Shown here in pieces: positions 1 to 9,005 of a stretch of DNA of 64,000 nucleotides. This stretch comes from Cupriavidus necator (GTDB lineage Bacteria > Pseudomonadota > Gammaproteobacteria > Burkholderiales > Burkholderiaceae). The stretch lies in NCBI GenBank assembly GCA_022041995.1, contig CP074381.1, positions 558,001 through 622,000 on the forward strand, read 5' to 3'. Within the stretch, counting starts at the first letter, position 1. Each line of letters starts with the position of its first letter. The notes beneath the pieces were generated by a model. The model searched no databases. It was given only the letters and a program-made list of their open reading frames with translations, and was not told where the DNA came from. The position numbers and the translations under genes are program-made.

Positions 1-1093
1 TCGGCGTGTAGTAGTACGCGATGGTCAGCTTGATGCCGGTGTCGTTGGTCAGCGGGCGCACGGTCTGCACCGAGCCCTTGCCGAAAGTGGTCTTGCCCAT
101 GATCTGCGCGCGGTGATGATCCTGCAGCGCGCCGGCCACGATCTCGGAGGCCGAGGCCGAGTAGGCGTTGGTCAGCACCACCATCGGGATCTTCTTGTAG
201 ATCGCGGGCAGGCCCTTGAGCGGATCATCTTCCAGCGACGACAGGCGGTAGTTGTTGTACGAGGCCTTGTACACGCGCTTGGCATCGGGCACCTGGCCGT
301 TGGTGGACACCACCGTGGCGTCTTCCGGCAGGAAGGCCGCGGCCACGCCGACCGCGCCCTGCAGCACGCCGCCGCCGTTGTTGCGCAGGTCCAGCACCAG
401 GCCCTTCATGTTGGGGTTCTTCTGCGCCAGCTCGGCCAGCTTGCGGGACAGGTCGGAGATGGTGCGTTCCTGGAAGCTGGTCAGGCGGAGCCAGCCGATA
501 TTGTTGTCCAGCATCTTGGCCTTGACCGACTGCACGCGGATCTCGGCGCGCGTGATCGAGACCGGGAAGGTGCGTTCCTCGCTCTTGCGGTAGATGGTCA
601 GCGTGACCTTGGTGCCGGGCTCGCCGCGCATGCGCTTGACCGCCTGCTCCAGCGGCAGGCCGCGCACGGGCTTGTCGTCGATGCGGGTGATCAGGTCGCC
701 CGGCTGGATGCCGGCGCGGAAGGCAGGGGTGTCCTCGATCGGGTTGATCACCTTGACCAGGCCTTCTTCCTGCGAGATCTCGATGCCCAGGCCGGCAAAG
801 CGCCCGCGCGTGCCTTCCTGCAGTTCCTTGAAGTCTTTCTCGTCGAGGTAGGACGAATGCGGGTCGAGGCTGGCGACCATGCCCTTGATGGCTTCGGTCA
901 GCAGCTTCTTGTCATCGACCGGCTCCACGTACTCGCGCTTGATCTGCCCGAAGATATCGGCCATCAGGCGCAACTGGTCCAGCGGCAAGGGCCCCGATGA
1001 ATTCTGGGCGGTCGCCGAAATCTGCAGCGTGGCGAGCACGCCGGCGACGAGGCCGACAGAAACTAGGCTGATGTTCTTGAGCGTCTTGCGCAT
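1..1093 (-). CDS. ctpA: S41 family C-terminal processing peptidase (CtpA/Prc type), C-terminus cut by window edge
   Basis: Serine peptidase of the periplasm that trims the C-termini of exported proteins. The start at 1093 gives a signal-anchor-like N-terminus (MRKTLKNISLVSVGLVAGVL). After it come a PDZ domain (about residues 90-165, with GLGIEI and AGIQPGDLI) and the S41 core. The core shows LDLRNNGGG, the nucleophile region NAYSASASEIVAGAL and the general-base lysine in GKTTFGKGSVQT. About 364 codons are visible and the gene continues past position 1. It lies downstream of gpmA on the same strand, an order I know from Ralstonia and Cupriavidus. The family assignment is firm; the physiological substrate is unknown. 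Confidence 0.93.
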   Translation of the reverse strand, partial: MRKTLKNISLVSVGLVAGVLATLQISATAQNSSGPLPLDQLRLMADIFGQIKREYVEPVDDKKLLTEAIKGMVASLDPHSSYLDEKDFKELQEGTRGRFAGLGIEISQEEGLVKVINPIEDTPAFRAGIQPGDLITRIDDKPVRGLPLEQAVKRMRGEPGTKVTLTIYRKSEERTFPVSITRAEIRVQSVKAKMLDNNIGWLRLTSFQERTISDLSRKLAELAQKNPNMKGLVLDLRNNGGGVLQGAVGVAAAFLPEDATVVSTNGQVPDAKRVYKASYNNYRLSSLEDDPLKGLPAIYKKIPMVVLTNAYSASASEIVAGALQDHHRAQIMGKTTFGKGSVQTVRPLTNDTGIKLTIAYYYTP

Positions 1094-1204
1094 GAGGGCT
1101 GCCTGAACGTGTACTCGAAGTACTGGTGTACGGTAGGGAGATTATGCCGGCTGCGGCCGCCCGGCGCCGGGCGATTTGTCCGACAGTATAAGTGCGTGTG
1201 GTGA

Positions 1205-1263
1205 AAAGGGCCTGTCCCGTCCCTTCTCAGGGTGGGCGGCCGCACATCCGCGCGCGGCCGCCC
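1205..1263 (-). terminator. hairpins downstream of gpmA
   Basis: A perfect 10-bp stem (1234-1243 with 1254-1263, GGGCGGCCGC and its complement) lies just past the gpmA stop. Further on, in the minus direction, a short AAGGG/CCCTT stem (about 1205-1223) runs into TTTT. This is a plausible intrinsic terminator between gpmA and ctpA; its strength is not certain. Confidence 0.45.
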
Positions 1264-1272
1264 CGGCCGGCT

Positions 1273-2018
1273 TCAGCGTGCCTTGCCCTGGCTGGCCACG
1301 GCCGCCAGCGAGGCGGCGATGGCGTCCTGGTCACCCAGGTAGTAGTGGCGCAGGGGCGCAGGTCGGCGTCCAGCTCATAAACGAGCGGGGTGCCATTGGG
1401 GATATTGAGTCCGACGATATCGTCATCCGAGATCTGGTCCAGGTATTTCACCAGCGCGCGGATGCTGTTGCCATGGGCGGCAATGACCACGCGCTTGCCG
1501 GATTGGATGTCGGGGGCAATGGATTCGTTCCACAGCGGCATCACGCGGGCCACGGTGTCCTTCAGGCACTCGGTCAGCGGAATCTCGTTGCGCGGCACAT
1601 TGGCGTAGCGCGGATCGTCGTACGAGGAACGCGGATCAGTGGGTTCCAGCGCGGGCGGCGGCGTGTCATAGCTGCGGCGCCACACCAGCACCTGCTCGTC
1701 GCCGAACTTGGCGGCGGTTTCTGCCTTGTTCAGGCCGGCCAGCGCGCCGTAGTGGCGCTCGTTCAGGCGCCATTCGTTGCGCACGGGGACCCACATCAGG
1801 TCCATTTCATCCTGCACGTGCCACAGCGTGCGGATGGCGCGCTTGAGCACCGAGGTATAGGCCACGTCAAAGCCCAGGCCGGCATCCTTGAGCAGCTTGC
1901 CGGCCTGGCGCGCCTGGTCGGCGCCGGTTTCAGTCAGGTCGACATCGACCCAGCCGGTAAAGCGGTTTTCAAGGTTCCACGTGGATTCGCCGTGGCGGAT
2001 GAGGACAAGCTTATACAT
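1273..2018 (-). CDS. gpmA: 2,3-bisphosphoglycerate-dependent phosphoglycerate mutase, apparent frameshift near the C-terminus
   Basis: Glycolytic and gluconeogenic enzyme that interconverts 3- and 2-phosphoglycerate in the cytoplasm. The start at 2018 gives [15 protein letters not shown] with the phospho-accepting RHG motif. The second catalytic histidine is in [14 protein letters not shown], and [15 protein letters not shown] is typical of dPGM. After ELDADLRP the frame breaks: the run at 1353-1356 (GGGG on plus) needs one more base. With it, the protein continues [17 protein letters not shown] and stops at 1273, about 248 residues, the normal length. As read, a spurious tail runs to 1227. 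I treat this as an under-called base, not a pseudogene. Confidence 0.92.
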
Positions 2019-2170
2019 GCTGCTGCTTCCAGAGAGTAAGTAACCTGCATGCGTCCGCGCCGTCACCTGGAGGGGGCCGATGGGTTCCTTGTGGACATCC
2101 CATGTCTCAGACAGGCGACAATGGCGGATGGCCATGCGACGGCAGGGCCTGGACGCCAAACCGCGTATTT

Positions 2171-2176
2171 TATAAT
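2171..2176 (+). promoter_or_regulatory. candidate -10 box (TATAAT) upstream of the rhodanese gene
   Basis: A perfect TATAAT at 2171-2176 lies 30 bp before the GTG start at 2207. No good -35 hexamer is seen at 16-18 bp spacing, so the call rests on the -10 alone. Divergent gpmA begins at 2018. Confidence 0.45.
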
Positions 2177-2206
2177 GCCGCCGACCCAACCTACCGGAAT
2201 GCCAAC

Positions 2207-2620
2207 GTGAATTTCTTCGCCGACTACAACAACCTCGCTCTGATCGCCCTTGCCGTGGTCTCGGGCGGCCTGCTGGCCTGGCCCGCGATCTCGCGCAGCA
2301 CCGGCGGCAAGACCGTCAATACGGCCGCCGCGACCCAGCTGATCAACAAGCGCGGCGCGGTCGTGGTCGACATCCGCGAGCCCGCCGAGTATGCCAAGGG
2401 TCACCTGCCGCAAGCCAAGAGCGCGCCGCTGGCCGATTTGGCCTCGCGCGCGGCCGGCCTTGCAAAGGACAAGGCTGCCCCCATCATTGTCGTATGCCAG
2501 ACCGGCCAGCGCTCGGGCAAGGCCCAGGCAGCGTTGAAGGAAGCCGGTTACAGTGAGATCTACGCGCTCGAGGGCGGCATCGCCGCCTGGCAGCAGGCAG
2601 GCCTGCCGCTGGTGAAGTAA
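2207..2620 (+). CDS. membrane-anchored rhodanese-like domain protein
   Basis: Single-domain rhodanese (sulfurtransferase fold). One N-terminal membrane segment (about residues 8-25, [16 protein letters not shown]) anchors it, followed by the rhodanese domain. The active-site cysteine is in [12 protein letters not shown], with [17 protein letters not shown] upstream. I chose the GTG start at 2207 because it gives the compact N-terminus [12 protein letters not shown] just after a TATAAT box; the longer ATG at 2102 adds implausible sequence. It sits ahead of grxC and secB, a common beta-proteobacterial order that suggests thiol chemistry near secretion. The exact sulfur acceptor is unknown. Confidence 0.88.
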   Translation: MNFFADYNNLALIALAVVSGGLLAWPAISRSTGGKTVNTAAATQLINKRGAVVVDIREPAEYAKGHLPQAKSAPLADLASRAAGLAKDKAAPIIVVCQTGQRSGKAQAALKEAGYSEIYALEGGIAAWQQAGLPLVK

Positions 2621-2702
2621 TCTCGGGCGGCGCCGCCGTATCCGTCACAGCGCGCGCCCCCGCCAGGCCGGCGCGCGCGCATTGCATTCAAGGAGAACCC
2701 GC

Positions 2703-2960
2703 ATGGCCCGTGTCGTCATGTACAGCACCGTGGTGTGCCCGTATTGCCTGATGGCTGAACGCCTGCTCAAGTCCAAGGGCGTGGAAATGATCGAGAAGAT
2801 CCTGATCGACCGCGAACCCGGCAAGCGTGAAGAAATGATGGCCCGTACCGGTCGCCGCACCGTGCCGCAGATCTACATCGACGAGACCCACGTGGGCGGC
2901 TTCGACGACCTCTCGGCGCTGGACCGCCAGGGCGGCCTGGTGCCGCTGCTGGCCGCCTGA
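2703..2960 (+). CDS. grxC: glutaredoxin 3
   Basis: Small cytoplasmic dithiol oxidoreductase that reduces protein disulfides and glutathione mixed disulfides. The 85-residue product has the glutaredoxin active site CPYC (residues 12-15, in [13 protein letters not shown]), the cis-proline segment [10 protein letters not shown] and the GSH-binding [10 protein letters not shown] strong ribosome site (AAGGAG, 2690-2695) supports the ATG at 2703. It lies between the rhodanese gene and secB and is probably cotranscribed with the former. Confidence 0.95.
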   Translation: MARVVMYSTVVCPYCLMAERLLKSKGVEMIEKILIDREPGKREEMMARTGRRTVPQIYIDETHVGGFDDLSALDRQGGLVPLLAA

Positions 2961-2978
2961 GCCGGTTGCGCCGGCGCT

Positions 2979-3004
2979 GGCCCGGAATCCTCTGATTCCG
3001 GGCC
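2979..3004 (+). terminator. perfect hairpin after grxC
   Basis: An 11-bp perfect inverted repeat (GGCCCGGAATC, loop CTCT, and its complement) lies 18 bp after the grxC stop. It has no T tract, so it may be a weak terminator or an mRNA 3'-end stabiliser. Confidence 0.5.
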
Positions 3005-3153
3005 GGGCTGGTTCCGGCACACCCCAGGCGCGGGTGAATTCGCCACCCGCGTCATGTACCATATGCGTTTTCCAACCGGGCACCGGCCAGCCTTGCAAGG
3101 GCTGCAGCCGCCGCGCCCGATGCACATCCAGCCCATCCTCCCGGAAGCCTTTC

Positions 3154-3672
3154 ATGAGCGACCAGCAAAACACCCAGCAGGACGATCAACCCTTCTTCAA
3201 CATCCAGCGCGTCTACCTGAAGGACATGTCGCTGGAGCAGCCCAATTCGCCTGGCATCTTCCTGGAATCGGAAGCCCCGTCGGTGGAAGTGCAGGTCAAC
3301 GTCGGCGCTTCGCAGCTGCAGGAAGGGATCTTCGAAGTGGTGGTGACGGGCACCGTGACGACCAAGGTACAGGACAAGGTTGCCTTCCTGGTGGAAGCGC
3401 ACCAGGCCGGCATCTTCGACATCCGCAACGTGCCGGTGGAGCAGCTGGACCCGCTGCTGGGCATCGCCTGCCCGACCATCCTGTACCCGTACCTGCGCGG
3501 CAATATCGCTGACGTGATCACCCGCGCCGGCTTCCAGGCCATCCACCTGTCGGAAATCAACTTCCAGGCGCTGTATGAGCAACGCCTGCAGGCCGCCATG
3601 GAAGAAGGCCAGGGTGCCGAAGGCGGCAACAGCGGCATCGTGATGCCCGACGGCAGCCAGGCCCGCCACTGA
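3154..3672 (+). CDS. secB: protein-export chaperone SecB
   Basis: Tetrameric cytosolic chaperone that keeps preproteins unfolded and hands them to SecA. The 172-residue product begins [20 protein letters not shown]. It contains the family segments [44 protein letters not shown] and [20 protein letters not shown]. The ATG at 3154 is chosen because the SecB fold starts there; the in-frame extension to 3034 has no family similarity. A good terminator follows at 3697, so secB probably ends its transcript. Confidence 0.97.
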   Translation: MSDQQNTQQDDQPFFNIQRVYLKDMSLEQPNSPGIFLESEAPSVEVQVNVGASQLQEGIFEVVVTGTVTTKVQDKVAFLVEAHQAGIFDIRNVPVEQLDPLLGIACPTILYPYLRGNIADVITRAGFQAIHLSEINFQALYEQRLQAAMEEGQGAEGGNSGIVMPDGSQARH

Positions 3673-3696
3673 TCCGGGCGTCCGGACCATGCACGG

Positions 3697-3719
3697 AAAC
3701 GGGGCTGCGGCCCCGTTTT
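3697..3719 (+). terminator. rho-independent terminator after secB
   Basis: A 9-bp perfect stem (AAACGGGGC / GCCCCGTTT, loop TGCG) runs directly into TTTT at 3716-3719. It lies 25 bp after the secB stop. Confidence 0.85.
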
Positions 3720-3765
3720 GCCTTTGGGCTACCATCGATTGCGTCCATCCTCGGATCGAGCTGCC

Positions 3766-4781
3766 ATGAAACTGACTTTCCTCGGTGCCGGTGCCTGGGG
3801 CACCGCCCTCGCCAGCCATGCCGCGGCCACCAATGACGTGGTGCTGTGGGGGCGCGACACCGCACAACTCGCGGCCATAGCGGCCACGCGTGAGAACGCC
3901 GCCTACCTGCCCGGCGTGACGCTGTCCGGGCGGCTCGCGGTGCAGGCGGATTTCGAGCAGGCCGTGGCGCATGCCGCCGACGATCCCGACGGCATCGTGG
4001 TGGTGGCAACGCCGGTGGCGGGCTTGCGCGAGATGACGCGCCGGCTGGCCGCGCGCGGCGCCAGGCCGGTGTCGATGCTGTGGTTGTGCAAGGGCTTCGA
4101 GTCCGGCACCCACCTGCTGCCGCATCAGATGGTGCGCGCCGAACTCGATGCCGCCGGGCGCACCGGGGGCTTTGCCTACGGCGTGCTGACCGGCCCCAGC
4201 TTCGCGCGCGAGGTGGCGCTGGGGCTGCCGTGCGCGCTGACCGTGGCGGGCAACGAGCCGTCGCTGGCAGAGCGCGCGCAGGCGGCCTTCCACCACCATG
4301 CGATGCGCATCTACGGCAGCGACGACCTGACCGGCGTGGAAGTCGGCGGTGCGGTCAAGAACGTGCTGGCCATCGCCACCGGCGCCAGCGACGGGCTGGG
4401 CCTGGGCCTGAACGCGCGCGCCGCGCTGGTGACGCGCGGCTGGCCGAGATGACGCGTCTGGGGTTGGCGCTGGGCGGCCGGGTCGAGACCTTCATGGGCC
4501 TGGCCGGCGTGGGCGACCTGATCCTGACCGCCACCGGCGACCTGTCGCGCAACCGCAAGGTCGGCCAGCAGCTGGCGGCGGGGCAGAGCCTGGAGCAGAT
4601 CCTGGCCGGGCTGGGCCACGTCGCCGAAGGCGTGCGCTGCGCCCAGGCGGTGGCCGAGCTGGCCGCCACGCACGGCGTCGAAATGCCGATCGCCCGCGCG
4701 GTCTGCGCGGTACTGTTCGACGGGCTGAGCGCCGCCGATGCCGTGGCGCAGCTGCTGCAGCGCGACGCGCGCGACGAATAA
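3766..4781 (+). CDS. gpsA: NAD(P)H-dependent glycerol-3-phosphate dehydrogenase, apparent frameshift
   Basis: Makes sn-glycerol 3-phosphate from dihydroxyacetone phosphate for phospholipid synthesis. The N-terminal Rossmann domain opens [16 protein letters not shown]. Family motifs [15 protein letters not shown] and [17 protein letters not shown], with the catalytic lysine, follow. After [11 protein letters not shown] the reading stops early; the GG at 4438-4439 should be GGG. With one base added the protein runs on as [18 protein letters not shown] through [14 protein letters not shown] to 4781, about 338 residues, normal for GpsA. The break splits a normally single, essential enzyme, so an assembly error is more likely than a true mutation. 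Confidence 0.92.
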
Positions 4782-4814
4782 CAACCATACCCACCTTCTG
4801 ATCCTCTGCACCGC

Positions 4815-5791
4815 ATGCCCACACGACGACAAGCGCTGATCGCGCTGGCTGCTGCCTGCGCCGCCGTCACTGCCGGCAGCGTCTTCGCCCAACCCTGGCC
4901 CGCGCGGCCGATCCGCATGGTGGTGCCGTTCCCGCCGGGCTCGTCGCCCGACCTGATCGCGCGCATCGTGACCGAAAAGCTGGCCGCCGCGCTGGGCCAG
5001 CCGGTGCTGGTGGAAAACCGTCCCGGCGCCGGCGGCAATATCGGCACCGGCATGGTGGCGCGCGCGCCCCCGATGGCTATACGCTGCTGTTCACCATCAA
5101 CGGCCCGCTGGTGACCGCGCCGACGCTGTCGCGCAATCTGAACTACGACCCGTTCCGGCAACTGGCGCCGGTCACGCTGGTGGCGACCTCGCCCAACGTG
5201 CTGGTGGTGGATGCACGCCTGCCGGTGCACAACCTGCGCGAGTTCGTTGCGCTGGCACGGTCCAGGCCGGCTGAGTTGAACTATGGCTCGCCCGGCAACG
5301 GCAGCGCCTCGCACCTGGCGATGGAGCAACTGAAGGCGATGGCGGGCATCGATCTGCAGCACGTGCCGTACCCCGGCTTCCCGCAGATCACCACGGCGAT
5401 GGTGGGCGGGCAGGTGCAGGCGGGCTTCATGGTGCCGGCGATCGCGATGCCGCAGGTCAACGCGGGCAAGCTGCGCGTGCTGGCCGTGACCACGACGGGG
5501 CGCACGGCGGTGTTGCCGTCGGTGCCGACGGTGGCGGAATCCGGCTACCCGGGCTTCGAGGCGATTTCCTGGCAGGCGGTGCTGGCGCCGGCGGGCACGC
5601 CGCAGGCTGTGATCGACCGGCTCTACCGCGAGCTGGTAGCGATCATCGGCAGCGCCGATGTGCGCGACAAGATGCGCGCGCAATATTTCGTGCCGGCCGG
5701 CACCGCGCCTGCCTCGCTGCGGCAGACCATGGTGAGCGAGAAGGCACGCTGGGACAAAGTGATCCGCGCCGCCGGCGTGCAGCCCGAGTAG
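4815..5791 (+). CDS. Bug/TctC-family tripartite tricarboxylate transporter substrate-binding protein, apparent frameshift
   Basis: Periplasmic solute-binding protein of the very large Bug family of Burkholderiales. A signal peptide (MPTRRQALIALAAACAAVTA, cleaved near VFA-QPWP) precedes PARPIRMVVPFPPGSSPDLIAR, the family hallmark. VLVENRPGAGGNIGTG, ELNYGSPGNGSASHLAMEQL and VPTVAESGYPGFEA follow. The frame breaks at the C run 5067-5071, which needs one extra C to restore PDGYTLLFTINGPLV. No TctA or TctB membrane genes are adjacent, as is usual for orphan Bug proteins. The ligand cannot be told from sequence. Confidence 0.88.
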
Positions 5792-5807
5792 GCGCTCGCC
5801 GGTCGGC

Positions 5808-6278
5808 TCAGCTGCCGCCTTCGAACCCGTTCTGGCGCCACGCCTCGAACACCACCACGGCGACCGTGTTCGACAGGTTCAGGCTGCGGTTGTCGGGCCG
5901 CATCGGCAGACGGATGCGCTGCGCGGGCGGGAACCAGTCGCGCCGCTCCGGGGATAGCCCGCGCGTTTCGGAGCCGAACACGAACCAGTCCCCGGGCCGG
6001 AACGCCACCTGGCCGAACGGCGTCGAGCCGCGCGTGGTCAGCGCGAACATGCGCGCCGGGTCGGGCTGCTCGCTGGCCATCAGCGCGTCCCAGCTTTCAT
6101 GCACGCGCATGGTGGCGTACTCGTGGTAATCCAGTCCCGCGCGGCGCATGCGCGCATCTTCCAGCGGAAAACCCAGGGGCTTGACCAGGTGCAGCTGCGC
6201 GCCGGTGTTGGCGCACAGGCGGATCACATTGCCGGTATTGGGCGGGATTTCCGGTTCGACCAGGACGACGTTGAACAT
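5808..6278 (-). CDS. trmL: tRNA (cytidine(34)-2'-O)-methyltransferase
   Basis: SPOUT-class methyltransferase that 2'-O-methylates the wobble base of some leucine tRNAs. The 156-residue product starts MFNVVLVEPEIPPNTGNVIR, exactly the TrmL N-terminus. It carries the three SPOUT motifs: NTGNVIRLCANTG, WFVFGSETRGL and the C-terminal trefoil-knot segment RIRLPMRPDNRSLNLSNTVA. It converges on the tctC-like gene with only 16 bp between the stops. Length is normal for the family. Confidence 0.93.
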   Translation of the reverse strand: MFNVVLVEPEIPPNTGNVIRLCANTGAQLHLVKPLGFPLEDARMRRAGLDYHEYATMRVHESWDALMASEQPDPARMFALTTRGSTPFGQVAFRPGDWFVFGSETRGLSPERRDWFPPAQRIRLPMRPDNRSLNLSNTVAVVVFEAWRQNGFEGGS

Positions 6279-6362
6279 GATGCGGGAGGATGGCGGGCGC
6301 GCGGCGCCCTTCGTCAGAAGGTGCGCAGCTTACCGCGCGCACCCGCCACTGTCATCCGGCTG

Positions 6363-7139
6363 CTACGGCGTGCGCAGCGCGACGATCACGCTGACGCAGG
6401 CTGCGCCATGCGCCTTGAGCACGCTGGCGGCCTCGTGCAGGGTGGCGCCGGAGGTCATCACATCGTCCACCAGCGCCACGTGCAGGCCGTCCAGCCGCGC
6501 GGCGCGCGTCAGCCTGAAGGCGCCGCGCAGGTTCACCTGCCGGGCGGCCAGGTCCAGCGCACGCTGGCTGCCGGTGTCGCGCTGGCGCTGTAGCAGCACC
6601 GGGTCGGCGCGCAGGCCCAGGTGGCGCGCCAGCGGCCGCGCGATTTCCCAGGCCTGGTTGAAGCCGCGCGCGGCCAGCCGCTGCGGTGACAGGGGGACTG
6701 GGGCGATCAGGTCGGGCGGCGCCTGCCGGGCGCCGGCCCAGGCCCCCGGCAGCCCGCGGCCAGCCGGGCCGCGAGCCAGCCCGCCAGTGGCAGCGCGTGG
6801 CCGAACTTGAGCGCCAGCACCAGCTGGTCCTGGGCGACGCGTAGTCGCCCAGCGTGTGGGCGTGATCGAAGGCCGGGGGCGATGCCGCGCAGGCCGGGCA
6901 GTGGAAGTGGCGCCCCAGCGCCAGCGCGCAGGCGGGGCAGCGCCGCACCGCGGGCAGCAGGTCGGCGGCGCAGTCTGTGCAGACCACCTGCCGCTGCACC
7001 GCCCCGCACAGCGCGCAGGCACTTGGCAGCAGCAGCTCGCGGGCGCCGGCCAGCACCTTGCCGGCGGCGCCGGCAGCCAGCGCGGCGCGCGCGTATACTT
7101 GCCGTCCGGCCGCACCCCATCGGGCGCGGCGGCCGTGTT
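6363..7139 (-). CDS. comF: ComF/GntX-family phosphoribosyltransferase-like protein, two apparent frameshifts
   Basis: ComF-type protein with an N-terminal four-cysteine zinc-finger region (ACALCGAVQRQVVCTDC, then RRCPACALALGRHFHCPAC) and a C-terminal PRTase domain with the PRPP loop HVALVDDVMTSGATLHEAA. It is linked to DNA uptake in competent bacteria. The coding line jumps frame twice: near 6838-6842 (before VAQDQLVLALKFGHALPLAG) and at the CCC 6753-6755 (before LPGAWAGARQAPPDLIAP). Each is cured by adding one base. The start is uncertain: an ATG at 7139 would need a third missing base, otherwise a GTG near 7060 would serve. The gene is divergent from the BioC-like methyltransferase. Confidence 0.8.
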   Translation of the reverse strand, partial: NTAAAPDGVRPDGKYTRAPRWLPAPPARCWPAPASCCCQVPARCAGRCSGRWSAQTAPPTCCPRCGAAPPARWRWGATSTARPARHRPRPSITPTRWATTRRPGPAGAGAQVRPRAATGGLARGPAGRGLPGAWAGARQAPPDLIAPVPLSPQRLAARGFNQAWEIARPLARHLGLRADPVLLQRQRDTGSQRALDLAARQVNLRGAFRLTRAARLDGLHVALVDDVMTSGATLHEAASVLKAHGAACVSVIVALRTP

Positions 7140-7212
7140 CATCCGGCGCCCGGGCTTGATCCTGTATCTGTCCTCGCGCCGGTTCCTGGTTCTCTTGCTG
7201 CCCTGTCTGCCC

Positions 7213-8165
7213 GTGTCCCTGCATGCCGCTGATTCCCCCGATGCCTTCCTGCCGCCCGCGCGCCTGACCCGGCTCGCCTTCGACCGGCGCAGCCGCGGCT
7301 TCGGCCAGCTGGACTTCTTGCTGGGCGAGATCGGCCGCCGCATGCAGGAGCGCATGGAAGTGATCCGCCTGGCGCCGCAGCGCGCGCTGGATATCGGCTG
7401 CGGCCACGGCCAGGGCCTGGCCGGGCTGCGCGCGCGCTTTCCGGATGCGCAGATCGCTGGCCTGGATATCTCCGGTGCGATGCTGGCCGAGGCCGGCCAG
7501 CGCGACCCGCAGCGCCGGCCCGGCTGGATCGGCCGCATGCTGGGCAAGCGGCCGCTCTTTGACCTGGTCCAGGGCGATCTTGCCACACTGCCCTTTGCGC
7601 CCGCGAGCTTCGACCTGCTGTGGTCCAACCTGGCGCTGCACTGGCATCCGGAGCCGCACCGCGTGTTCCCCGAGTGGCACCGCGTGGCGCGCGACGAAGG
7701 GCTGGTGCTGTTCTCGCTGTTCGGTCCGGACACCCTGAAAGAGCTGCGCGCGGCCTTTGCCGAAGTCGACCATGCACACCATACGTTGCGCTTTGTCGAC
7801 ATGCACGATATCGGCGACATGCTGGTGCACAGCGGCTGGTCCACCCCGGTGATGGACATGGAGACGCTGACCGTGACCTACGAGTCCCCGCCACGCTGCT
7901 GCGCGAGGTGCAGGCCTTCGGCGGCCTGCGCGGACCGGCCGGGGCGCTGCCGCAGGGCCTGCGCGGCCGCGGCTGGTACCAGGCGCTGGCGCAGGCCCTG
8001 GAGCGGCGGCGCAACGCCGATGGTGTGATCCCGCTGACCTTCGAGATCGTCTACGGCCACGCCTGGAAGCTGGCCCCGCGTGGCGGCCAGGCGGTCGACG
8101 CCCAGGGCCGCGCGGTGGTGCCGCTGGACCAGATCGGCCGTGCAAGGCCGCGTCGGACAAGTTAA
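7213..8165 (+). CDS. BioC-like SAM-dependent methyltransferase, apparent frameshift
   Basis: Class I SAM-dependent methyltransferase resembling BioC, which masks malonyl-ACP by O-methylation at the start of biotin synthesis. Motif I is ALDIGCGHGQGLAGL, the acidic SAM ligand is in IAGLDISGAML, and FDLLWSNLALHWHPEP and LFSLFGPDTLKEL are BioC-like. At the C run 7886-7889 one C is missing; adding it restores SPATLLREVQAFGGLRG and the gene ends at 8165. The start is uncertain: in-frame GTG at 7213, or ATG at 7223 (MPLIPP) if the C run at 7234-7238 is also one short. The other biotin genes are not in the window, so the role is inferred. Confidence 0.78.
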
Positions 8166-8180
8166 AACAGAGTTAACTTG
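8158..8180. repeat. 8-bp inverted repeat at the end of the BioC-like gene
   Basis: CAAGTTAA and TTAACTTG, separated by 7 bases, overlap the stop codon at 8163-8165. There is no T tract. Function unknown; it may be a weak 3'-end hairpin. Confidence 0.4.
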
Positions 8181-8295
8181 CGCCGGTGCGGGATTGCCGC
8201 AAACATAGCGTCGGCGCGGCGGGCAGGGCGATGGCGGGGCTCTTCCCTATGCACAGATTCAAGCGGCGCGCAAGCCGTCCGGTCAAGGCGCGCCC

Positions 8296-8324
8296 TTGTC
8301 CGTGTATGGGAAGCGCCCTATAAT
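8296..8324 (+). promoter_or_regulatory. sigma-70-type promoter ahead of the cytochrome oxidase locus
   Basis: TTGTCC (8296-8301), a 17-bp spacer and a perfect TATAAT (8319-8324) form the best vegetative promoter I see in the window. It lies 114 bp before the DUF2244 gene start and could drive that gene and the ctaC-ctaE operon. Confidence 0.7.
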
Positions 8325-8437
8325 GCGCCAGTTTGTCGCAGTGGTCCCCTGGCACAAGAACGTCCTGGTTTTGCACTTGCACTGTGCGGCCCGGACGCCA
8401 TCGTCCCGGGTGTGCATCCGATGCAGAGTGGTTGGCG

Positions 8438-8947
8438 ATGCAAGACTTGGGTATCGCATTCCAGACGGCAGGTGGTGACTCCGGCGGAAATCTCGACGGA
8501 CCTCTCCCCGCGCCCCACGACTGGCTGATGAAGCGGAATTGCTCGCTGAGTCCACGCCAGGTCGGCTGGTTTTACCTCTCGATCCTCACGGTTTCGCTTG
8601 CCATCGCGTTGTTTTTTGCGTGGCAAGGGTCCTGGCTCGTGCTGCCGTTCGCGAGCATCGAGCTGATGGGGCTGGGCATCGCACTGCTGGTGTATGCGCG
8701 CCATGCGACAGACTATGAGCGCGTCAGCATCACCGACGGCACGCTGGTCGTGGAGACAGCCAGCGCCGGACGGGTGACGCGCCAGGAATTCAATCCGCGC
8801 TGGGTGCGGATCGAACTGGGTGAATCGTTCCGCGCGCTGGTGACGCTGCGCTCGGGCGGGCGTGAGGTACAGGTGGGGTGTCACGTGGACCCGTACCGGC
8901 GACGCAAGTTCGCGCAGGAGCTCGCAGCGGCCTTGCGCCGCCTCTGA
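8438..8947 (+). CDS. DUF2244 family membrane protein
   Basis: About 169 residues with two adjacent membrane segments (roughly VGWFYLSILTVSLAIALFFAW and LVLPFASIELMGLGIALLVY) followed by a soluble beta-rich domain ending HVDPYRRRKFAQELAAAL. This is the DUF2244 pattern, often found just before cytochrome c oxidase subunit II in Burkholderiales and alpha-proteobacteria. The start at 8438 is chosen from frame and distance to the promoter; a shorter start at 8528 (MKRNCSLS) is possible. An assembly or accessory role for the oxidase is inferred from position only. Confidence 0.82.
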   Translation: MQDLGIAFQTAGGDSGGNLDGPLPAPHDWLMKRNCSLSPRQVGWFYLSILTVSLAIALFFAWQGSWLVLPFASIELMGLGIALLVYARHATDYERVSITDGTLVVETASAGRVTRQEFNPRWVRIELGESFRALVTLRSGGREVQVGCHVDPYRRRKFAQELAAALRRL

Positions 8948-8971
8948 GAGGCGGCGGGAGCGGCGGCGGGG

Positions 8972-8987
8972 ACAGATTTGAATCTGT
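8972..8987. promoter_or_regulatory. 16-bp palindrome upstream of ctaC, candidate operator
   Basis: ACAGATT-TG-AATCTGT is a perfect inverted repeat whose right end lies 18 bp before the ctaC start codon. It has no terminator features, so a protein-binding site or translational element is possible. I do not recognise the regulator. Confidence 0.4.
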
Positions 8988-9005
8988 AAATTGGGTAGAT
9001 AACAA

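Noticed and set aside
4430-5110. Programmed ribosomal frameshifting in gpsA and the tctC-like gene
   Set aside because: The same kind of break occurs in eleven other unrelated genes, always as one missing base and mostly in G/C runs. No slippery heptamer with a downstream structure is shared.
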